NCBI GenBank assembly: GCA_903919215.1
Contig: CAIXHI010000232.1
Coordinates: 1-5,515 of the forward strand
Reading direction: 5' to 3'
Source of the DNA: an uncultured Acidimicrobiaceae bacterium
GTDB taxonomy: Bacteria > Actinomycetota > Acidimicrobiia > Acidimicrobiales > Ilumatobacteraceae
DNA: 5,515 bases
Shown: one piece after another, positions 1-4,708 of the stretch
Position numbering within the stretch: position 1 is the stretch's first letter
Layout: every line of letters begins with the position of its first letter
Made by a program: the position numbers and the translations under genes
Notes under the pieces: model-generated
Database searches by the model: none
Told to the model about the DNA's origin: nothing
Seen by the model: the letters and a program-made list of their open reading frames with translations, nothing else

Positions 1-1
1 A

Positions 2-388
2 GCGCGACTGGATCTGCGCCACGCAGGGTCCGGTGTGGACGTAGCTGCCGGCTTCATTTCGGGTGTGCTGAGCACATCGTTGTCCACCAACGGCCCGCCG
101 TTGGTGTTCGACCTTCAGGCTCGGCACCTGGAAGCGGCTCGCTTCCGGGCCACGATCTCCGCCGTGTTCGCGCTCTGCAACGTGGGCGCCATGGCGTTGT
201 TCGCGTTCCGAGGAAAGTTGACCGAGAGCGGTCTGCACGCCGCATTGATCGCGCTTCCAGCGTGGGCGCTGGGGCAATTGGTCGGGTGGCCGATCCGCAA
301 GCACATGCACGGTCAGCGTTTCCGTGCGCTGGTGCTGGCGCTGCTGGCGTCGGCGGGAGCGACGTCGATCGTGTTCGCAGTGGTCTAG
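2..388 (+). CDS. TauE/SafE-family sulfite/anion exporter, C-terminal part (5' end outside window)
   Basis: The frame is open from base 2 to a TAG at 386-388, giving 128 residues with no start needed inside the window; the GTG at 35 lies within the domain and is probably not the true start. The fragment reads as the second half of a TauE/SafE permease: a glycine/serine-rich helix running into an N-G-P-P signature (residues 30-33 of the fragment), then an F-R-A-T-I-S segment and three further hydrophobic helices, with a basic loop near R-K-H-M-H-G. Family members are membrane proteins of about 250 residues with two homologous halves, which export sulfite, sulfoacetate or related organosulfur anions. 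The substrate cannot be read from this fragment. The next gene is convergent, 5 bases away, and encodes a metallo-beta-lactamase hydrolase of a type that can belong to sulfur metabolism. Family assignment is fairly sure; substrate is inference. Confidence 0.85.
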   Translation, partial: ARLDLRHAGSGVDVAAGFISGVLSTSLSTNGPPLVFDLQARHLEAARFRATISAVFALCNVGAMALFAFRGKLTESGLHAALIALPAWALGQLVGWPIRKHMHGQRFRALVLALLASAGATSIVFAVV

Positions 389-389
389 C

Positions 390-403
390 CGGTTCACGAA
401 CCG
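390..403. terminator. Inverted repeat at the convergent stop codons, possible bidirectional terminator
   Basis: CGGTTC (390-395) and GAACCG (398-403) are perfect 6-base complements around a 2-base AC centre; in RNA this would be a 5-base stem with a 4-base loop. It starts 2 bases after the permease stop and contains the stop codon of the opposing hydrolase gene (394-396). Position at a convergent junction suggests a shared terminator, but the stem is short and neither strand has a clear U tract. Confidence 0.35.
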
Positions 404-1107
404 AACATCATCAGCCACTGCTCCTTGGTCCGTGGGCGGAACACGTAGTTGCTCTCGCGGATCTCGTCGATGGTGGCACTCGCTGGCGCCGAGTAGCGGT
501 GACCGGGGAACACCACGGTTCCGTCGGGCATCGCTGCCAGCATCTGCAGGCTTTCGTACATCGCCTCCGGGTCGCTACCGGGGAAGTCCGTGCGTCCGCA
601 CCCATCCAGGAACAAGGTGTCGCCGCTGACCAAGCGGCCATCGACATGGAAGCACTGGCTCCCTGGTGTGTGGCCCGGCGTATGGACGAGCGTGATGCTG
701 ATGTCGCCCACCTGCACCACATCGCCGCCCTGGTGCTGCACCAGGTCGGTTTCGGAGAGTCCACTGGTCTTGAGCACCCACGGCGTCTCATCGCGCTGCA
801 CATGGACGGGGCAGCTGCACCGCTCCAGCAGAGTGGCAACACCCTCCACCGGGTGGCCCATCATGTTCCCGCCGATATGGTCGGCGTGGAAGTGAGTGGC
901 GAGCACTCCGGTCACCTTCATGCCGTCGGCCTCCACCAAGTCGAGGAGTTCGTTGACGGCGTAGGCGGGGTCGATCAGCACGCATTCGTTCGTTGCCCGG
1001 TCGCCGATGGCATACGTGAAGTTGACCATCTGCTGTGCAATGGGGTTGTGCGTCGCGAAGTCTCGCCCCGAAAGCAGCTGGCGAAAGTAGAAGCGGTCGG
1101 AAGACAT
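394..1107 (-). CDS. MBL-fold metallo-hydrolase, glyoxalase II / persulfide dioxygenase-like
   Basis: The 237-residue protein has the full set of metallo-beta-lactamase-fold metal ligands: H72-F-H74-A-D76-H77, H146 in HTPGHTPG, D163 in SGDTLF and H203 in FPGHRY. The stretch after D163, D-G-C-G-R-T-D-F-P-G (168-177), resembles the GCGRTDF motif of ETHE1-type persulfide dioxygenases. The length and overall pattern also fit single-domain cytoplasmic hydroxyacylglutathione hydrolase-like enzymes. The likely reaction is thioester hydrolysis or oxidation of a low-molecular-weight thiol persulfide to sulfite; sequence alone does not decide. No signal peptide is seen. I chose the ATG at 1107 rather than the in-frame GTG at 1116: it gives a family-like N-terminus (MSSDRFYFRQLLSGRDF) and lies 8 bases after a TAGCGT -10-like hexamer, suggesting a leaderless mRNA. 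No Shine-Dalgarno sequence precedes either start. The gene is convergent with a TauE/SafE permease and divergent from the ProA-like gene. Confidence 0.9.
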   Translation of the reverse strand: MSSDRFYFRQLLSGRDFATHNPIAQQMVNFTYAIGDRATNECVLIDPAYAVNELLDLVEADGMKVTGVLATHFHADHIGGNMMGHPVEGVATLLERCSCPVHVQRDETPWVLKTSGLSETDLVQHQGGDVVQVGDISITLVHTPGHTPGSQCFHVDGRLVSGDTLFLDGCGRTDFPGSDPEAMYESLQMLAAMPDGTVVFPGHRYSAPASATIDEIRESNYVFRPRTKEQWLMMFGS

Positions 1108-1114
1108 GGCGACC

Positions 1115-1124
1115 ACGCTACGGT
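1115..1124. promoter_or_regulatory. Candidate bidirectional promoter with overlapping -10 elements
   Basis: The ten bases ACGCTACGGT fit ANNNTANNNT. On the + strand TACGGT (1119-1124) is a TANNNT -10 hexamer 9 bases before the ATG at 1134; on the - strand TAGCGT (1120 down to 1115) is a TANNNT hexamer 7 bases before the ATG at 1107. The two share the central TA. Only 26 bases separate the start codons, so both promoters must lie within this gap and the flanking coding ends. No -35 match is obvious on either side. Role is inferred from spacing and symmetry only. Confidence 0.4.
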
Positions 1125-1133
1125 GCTGACTTC

Positions 1134-2543
1134 ATGAGCGAGCAGTTGCAATCACTCACCGCTGGCGAGCGGATCGTGTTCGGTGGCGATCGATTTGTCA
1201 CGGTGTCACCCGAGTTGGCAGCGGGGTTCGTCGCTGGCGATCGTCTGGTGGTGGTGCACGAGACAGGCGATCTGCTCCATCTGCCGGCCGCAGAGCACGC
1301 TGTCGCAGCTGCAGCGGTGGCCCGCGCGTTCGACGCCTTCAGTGCACTCAGCACGGTTACCGACGATCAGATCAGTGATTTCTTCGGCCGCTTCGCCGAC
1401 CTGCTCGCCGACGACCTGGTCTTCGCTCCGATCGCCGCTGCCAACGCTGCCGATGTGCAACAGGCGGCTGCTCGCGGACGCTCCACCGGGCGGCTGGTCC
1501 TGAGCCCGAAGATGCGCGCCGACATGATCGATGGGTTGCGTACTTGGCGCGACATCCCCACTCGGCGCAGCCAGCAGGTCCAGGAAGTTCGTCACGACGA
1601 CTGGTCGGTACAGCAATGGCGCGACCCGCTGGGTGTGGTGGGGTTCGTGTTCGAGGGACGTCCGAACGTGTTCGCTGATGCCACAGGTGTGCTGCGCACC
1701 GGCAACACGGTGGTGTTCCGTATTGGCAGCGATGCACTGGGAACCGCCCGGGCGATCATCTCGGCTGCCGTCGAGCCGGCGTTGCGCGCTGCCGGTGTGC
1801 CACCAGGTGCCGTGGCGCTCGTCGACAGCGCCGCCCATGCCGCTGGTTGGGCGCTGTTCGCTGACACGCGATTGGGTCTCGCCGTCGCTCGCGGCTCGGG
1901 CGCGGCGGTGGCTCAACTGGGTGCGGTCGCTCGCCAACACGGTGTGCCGGTCAGCCTGCACGGCACGGGAGGGGCATGGCTCGTTGCTGGTACCTCCGCC
2001 GACGTCGAGCGCTTCCGGTTGTCCGTGCGGCATTCGCTCGATCGCAAGGTGTGCAATACGGTGAACGTGGTCTGCATCCCTCGCGACCGAGCCCACGACC
2101 TGGTGCCGGCCTTGCGTTCGGCCGCCGAGGAGGCGGCTGCCGGCAGGGGCGTGCAGCCGCTCATTCATGAACTGCCGATCGACGATCCGCTGTTGGCGCA
2201 CGAGTTCGAGTGGGACGACGTGCCCGAGTTGGCGATGTTGATCGTCGACGACGTGGCCCAAGCGGTGCAGCAATGCAACACGTTCAGCCCGCACTTCGTG
2301 GCCTCGCTGATCAGCGCCGATCCAGTGGAACAGGAGTGGTTCTACCGCTCGATCGACGCGCCGTTCGTGGGTGACGGTTTCACCCGTTGGGTCGATGGTC
2401 AGTTCGCGCTGCTGCAACCGGAACTTGGACTCTCGAACTGGCAGGCCGGTCGACTGTTCGGTCGCGGTGGCGTGCTGTCAGGCGATTCGGTCTACACCGT
2501 GCGGCTGCGGGCGTCGATCATCGACCCCGAACTGCATCGCTGA
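1134..2543 (+). CDS. ProA-like aldehyde dehydrogenase (glutamate-5-semialdehyde dehydrogenase family), divergent
   Basis: The 469-residue product belongs to the ProA branch of the aldehyde dehydrogenase superfamily. Canonical ProA reduces gamma-glutamyl phosphate with NADPH to glutamate-5-semialdehyde in cytoplasmic proline synthesis. Visible hallmarks: PLGVVGFVFEGRPNVF (the E-x-R-P-N cofactor-side motif, E174-N178), a TGNTVVFRIGSDA stretch ending near residue 201, GVPVSLHGTGG (to G280), and the catalytic cysteine in D-R-K-V-C-N-T, C307. The C-terminal GFTRWVDGQFALLQPELGLS corresponds to the usual TRFTDGGxFGxGAEIGIS. Differences from canonical ProA: about 45 extra N-terminal residues rich in short beta strands, loss of the usual C-H after the G-G of the HxxGxCH region, and altered C-terminal loops. 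A paralogue with another acyl-phosphate or aldehyde substrate is possible. I chose the ATG at 1134 because an upstream in-frame start at 1035 would lie deep inside the opposing hydrolase gene. There is no Shine-Dalgarno site; a leaderless or near-leaderless mRNA is likely. Confidence 0.85.
   Translation: MSEQLQSLTAGERIVFGGDRFVTVSPELAAGFVAGDRLVVVHETGDLLHLPAAEHAVAAAAVARAFDAFSALSTVTDDQISDFFGRFADLLADDLVFAPIAAANAADVQQAAARGRSTGRLVLSPKMRADMIDGLRTWRDIPTRRSQQVQEVRHDDWSVQQWRDPLGVVGFVFEGRPNVFADATGVLRTGNTVVFRIGSDALGTARAIISAAVEPALRAAGVPPGAVALVDSAAHAAGWALFADTRLGLAVARGSGAAVAQLGAVARQHGVPVSLHGTGGAWLVAGTSADVERFRLSVRHSLDRKVCNTVNVVCIPRDRAHDLVPALRSAAEEAAAGRGVQPLIHELPIDDPLLAHEFEWDDVPELAMLIVDDVAQAVQQCNTFSPHFVASLISADPVEQEWFYRSIDAPFVGDGFTRWVDGQFALLQPELGLSNWQAGRLFGRGGVLSGDSVYTVRLRASIIDPELHR
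2508..2529 (-). terminator. Candidate hairpin terminator for the CAP-protein gene, inside the ProA-like gene
   Basis: CGGG (2508-2511) plus GTCGA (2513-2517) pair with TCGAC (2521-2525) plus CCCG (2526-2529), leaving a single bulged C and a TCA loop: nine base pairs, mostly G-C. Seen from the - strand it starts 15 bases after the CAP gene stop. There is no U tract, so it would be an atypical terminator, and it may simply be coding sequence that happens to fold. Confidence 0.28.
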
Positions 2544-2546
2544 TCA
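2541..2546. other. Back-to-back stop codons forming the palindrome TGATCA
   Basis: TGA at 2541-2543 ends the ProA-like gene on the + strand and TCA at 2544-2546 is the TGA stop of the CAP gene on the - strand. The convergent genes therefore abut with no base between them, so each mRNA must end inside the other gene. Confidence 0.9.
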
Positions 2547-4565
2547 GTTCCACCAACCGGTCACGTCGACGATGACGTGCAACTGAGTGGAGGACCGCAA
2601 GCAGATCTCGCCGGATGCTCCGACCTTGACCTGCAACCCGCTCGCGATGATCGTGCCGGCAGGGAAGTTGACGCTCTCGGAGGCCGGTTCAGCTCCGCAG
2701 CCCCAGATCTTCAACGTGCCGTTGGCCACGGTGTTGGCGACGGTGAGGTTCAGTGAGAGCGCCTTGATGCTCGCCGGGATCCCGCGTTGGCCAGCCAGCG
2801 ACACCGTCACGGTGGTGTTGGCCGGCAGGTATTGACCCCCGGTTCCGGCGTTCATGTCAGGGCGATACACGTCGCGAGTGTCGGTCACACGAGTGGGGGT
2901 CGTGGGAACGATGGATCCGGTTCCCGACGAGGTGAAGTACCCGAGCAACGTGACCTTCACGTCCTCGGCGGTCAAGGTGTACAGGCACATCTCGTCGGCA
3001 GCGGACAGTGGGACGATCGCGAAGTTCGATCGCACGGAACCCACCACTGGGTTTACCGAGGAGACGAACGGCTTGATGCCTGAGCACGGGTAGGTGGTGA
3101 TGAAGCCATCGGCCGCGGGATTGATGCCAGCGATGGCGATGGCCACTGCGGTCGCCCCGTGGGGGACGCCATATCGATTGGCGAAGCTGATCGAGGCGCT
3201 GCCGCGGGCAGCGAGACGTCCGGATGAGTTGAGGTAGGTGGTGGTGTCGAACACCGGCGTGGGTGAGGTGGCAGTAAAGCTGTCACCGCCCGTGGTGCGG
3301 AAGTACCCGGAGATGTCGATGACCAGCTGGCCCGATCCCATCGAGTAGATGCAGATGTAGCCGCTGGGGCTGAGCGGGAACACCCCGGCATTGGCGACGA
3401 TCGCCCCTGTCGTGTAGTTCAGAGTCGATGCCACCGGTCGCGGGTCGGTGCAGTCGTAGACCGTCAGATACCCGGATTGGTTCGGCTTGACGAACGTGAA
3501 GTTGGCGCTGATCGCGGTGATGTCACTCGGCAGGCCCGCGATGCCGGCGAGCTTGATCATCTTGATCGATGTGCCAATGACCGGCGAGATGCGCAGGGCT
3601 TCGCGGCTGTCGGCGAAGCGGAACGGGTCGATGTGGGTGTAGGAGGACGGTGCTCCGGAGGGCACCACCGTGGGCACCGGCATGATGCCGGTGGCAGCGG
3701 TCGGGTCAACTATGAACGACCAGGTGACGGTACGGGCCTGGGTGGTCACCGTGACCGTGTACGTACCGGGCACCAGAGCGGCACGGGGGATCACACTGAC
3801 GGCGTTGTCGTGGTCGAGGATCGCCTGAGCGGTACCAGTCGTGTTGGCCTTGGAGATCGAGCAGACCTGGACCGGCCCGTTCGGACCGGTCATGGTCGCC
3901 GAGGCTGCCGTGACGGTCTCGGGCATCATCGCGATGACAGGGAGACCGGCCGAACCGGTCCAACCGCAGAAGGTGAGCGGGTTCGGCGACTCGGTGATGA
4001 AGGCGTTGAGGCTGGTGGTCGCGCCGTCGCCAGGGAACAGGATCGGGGTGGCCGGTCGCGGTGCGCTGACCAAGCCGCTCAAGACGTTGAGGGTTGCGCC
4101 AGAGTGCCAGGGCGTGGGAGTCGAGGCCATATCGCACTTGCCGAAGCCGACATTGTTGAGGTTGTAGCGCAGGATGCCGATCGCATGGAACGGCCCGGTC
4201 ATCCACAGTTCGATGTGGCTGCGGGCGGTGGCTCCTAGCGCGCTGCTCACGGCGACGTTGCCGTTGTTGCCGGCAATGTCGCCGTTGCTGGTGTAGCCCT
4301 GCTTGCCGGGCAATTCGTCGTGCGAAATGCTGTTGTACAGCATGTAGCACGAGTGGTTGTAGGCACCGGGGTTGAGCGCTGCGTTCTCCGTGACCGGCGC
4401 CAAGCCGGACATTGTCCGGTAGTAGTTCACCGTTTCCAGCCAACCTGCGGCGGGGGGAATGAACGGCGGAACCGGATCGGCGGCGCGGGCGGGGGCGGTC
4501 GGAACGCAGAGCAGGACAGACAGCGCTGCCGCTGTGGTGGCTAGGAATCGTCGTGCGCGTGTCAT
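2544..4565 (-). CDS. Secreted CAP-domain protein with three C-terminal beta repeats
   Basis: This 673-residue protein starts with a Sec-type signal peptide: basic n-region (TRARR), a hydrophobic core to about residue 22, and A-R-A-A/D with cleavage likely after A28 or A29. Residues ~43-161 are a CAP (SCP/PR-1-like) domain: WLETVNYYRTMSGLAPV, H71-S-C, H82, then I-E-L-W (E119) and G-P-F-H-A-I-G (H127) before NNVGFG. The usual G-E-N segment reads A-G-N-N near residue 100, so one of the two classical tetrad glutamates seems absent. Residues ~165-290 resemble the Ig-like domain that often follows bacterial CAP domains. Residues ~311-672 are three repeats of about 110 residues, each ending in a G-Y-F / G-W-W motif. 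The mature protein has ten cysteines, two per module. The start ATG is the first residue of a good signal peptide; only a weak GGA lies 6 bases upstream. The role is extracellular and unknown; binding of lipid, glycan or cell wall is possible. It diverges from an M1 peptidase lipoprotein gene. Confidence 0.88.
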   Translation of the reverse strand: MTRARRFLATTAAALSVLLCVPTAPARAADPVPPFIPPAAGWLETVNYYRTMSGLAPVTENAALNPGAYNHSCYMLYNSISHDELPGKQGYTSNGDIAGNNGNVAVSSALGATARSHIELWMTGPFHAIGILRYNLNNVGFGKCDMASTPTPWHSGATLNVLSGLVSAPRPATPILFPGDGATTSLNAFITESPNPLTFCGWTGSAGLPVIAMMPETVTAASATMTGPNGPVQVCSISKANTTGTAQAILDHDNAVSVIPRAALVPGTYTVTVTTQARTVTWSFIVDPTAATGIMPVPTVVPSGAPSSYTHIDPFRFADSREALRISPVIGTSIKMIKLAGIAGLPSDITAISANFTFVKPNQSGYLTVYDCTDPRPVASTLNYTTGAIVANAGVFPLSPSGYICIYSMGSGQLVIDISGYFRTTGGDSFTATSPTPVFDTTTYLNSSGRLAARGSASISFANRYGVPHGATAVAIAIAGINPAADGFITTYPCSGIKPFVSSVNPVVGSVRSNFAIVPLSAADEMCLYTLTAEDVKVTLLGYFTSSGTGSIVPTTPTRVTDTRDVYRPDMNAGTGGQYLPANTTVTVSLAGQRGIPASIKALSLNLTVANTVANGTLKIWGCGAEPASESVNFPAGTIIASGLQVKVGASGEICLRSSTQLHVIVDVTGWWN
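2550..3635 (-). repeat. Three tandem ~110-residue beta repeats within the CAP protein
   Basis: The units cover residues 311-422 (3300-3635), 434-544 (2934-3266) and 556-672 (2550-2900). Each opens near an F-x-D-S/T motif (RFADSRE, PVFDTTT, RVTDTRD), has a G-I/V-P segment about 30 residues later, then G-Y/F/T-L/I-T/K with a cysteine, an S-x-x-N segment, a second cysteine 32-33 residues further on, and ends in V/L-x-G-Y/W-F/W. The cysteine pairs are C372/C405, C494/C527 and C623/C655. The units are clearly related but diverged at the protein level, so this is old duplication and not a recent DNA repeat. I know similar DTR...GYF repeats from actinobacterial secreted proteins, but no settled function. 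Confidence 0.75.
2562..2579 (+). terminator. Candidate hairpin terminator for the ProA-like gene, inside the CAP gene
   Basis: CACGTC (2562-2567) and GACGTG (2574-2579) are perfect complements around a 6-base loop, starting 18 bases after the ProA-like stop. No U tract follows. It lies over codons for the last dozen residues of the CAP protein, so coding constraint could also explain it. Confidence 0.27.
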
Positions 4566-4708
4566 GGTCAGTCCAACTCGGGTGGAGTTCTCTCGATCCC
4601 TTCATCGGTCAGCATGCGTCGACACTGGAGTAATTCAGGAAACTTTGTGGATCTCTTGCGGAATTCGTCTCCCAAATGCCGGTGCTGGCCCCGAACTAGG
4701 CTGCTCGG
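4566..4708. promoter_or_regulatory. Divergent intergenic control region between the CAP and M1 peptidase genes
   Basis: These 143 bases separate two outward-facing start codons and contain a locally A+T-richer stretch (about 4629-4680) unlike the coding surroundings. The M1 side has a clear -10-like hexamer (separate entry). On the CAP side I see no TANNNT hexamer at a sensible distance. A small inverted repeat, AACTC (4575-4579) and GAGTT (4585-4589), lies in the presumed CAP 5' leader just upstream of its weak GGA site. No strong operator palindrome was recognised. Confidence 0.5.
4697..4702 (+). promoter_or_regulatory. Candidate -10 element for a leaderless M1 peptidase mRNA
   Basis: TAGGCT matches TANNNT and spans -12 to -7 relative to the GTG at 4709, the classical -10 position if transcription starts on the first base of the start codon. 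The first three bases are also the in-frame TAG that blocks any upstream extension of the gene. No -35 match is apparent about 17 bases upstream, and no Shine-Dalgarno site is present. Confidence 0.5.

Noticed and set aside
1035..1133. N-terminal extension of the ProA-like gene by 33 residues
   Set aside because: It would overlap the coding region of the opposing hydrolase, covers its conserved N-terminus, and adds no family-like sequence.
262..1137. 291-codon open frame on the + strand antisense to the MBL hydrolase gene
   Set aside because: Its translation has no recognisable domain, and it mirrors a gene with a complete set of metal-binding motifs; long antisense frames are expected at this G+C content.
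1206..2417. 403-codon open frame on the - strand antisense to the ProA-like gene
   Set aside because: Low-complexity, Arg/His-rich translation with no family resemblance; the + strand frame holds clear aldehyde dehydrogenase motifs.
3706..4605. 299-codon - strand frame overlapping the CAP gene in another frame, and a 253-codon + strand frame at 3477-4238
   Set aside because: Both are Arg/His/Gly/Asp-rich shadows of the CAP gene, which has a signal peptide and recognisable domains.
4612..4666. Palindromes GCATGC, GTCGAC and GAATTC in the intergenic region
   Set aside because: Six-base palindromes of this kind are expected by chance and have no consistent spacing that would suggest an operator.
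4638..4670. GGAAAC followed by CGTCT, resembling an ECF sigma promoter on the + strand
   Set aside because: The 22-base spacing is too long for known GGAAC-CGTC type promoters, and a better placed -10 lies at 4697-4702.
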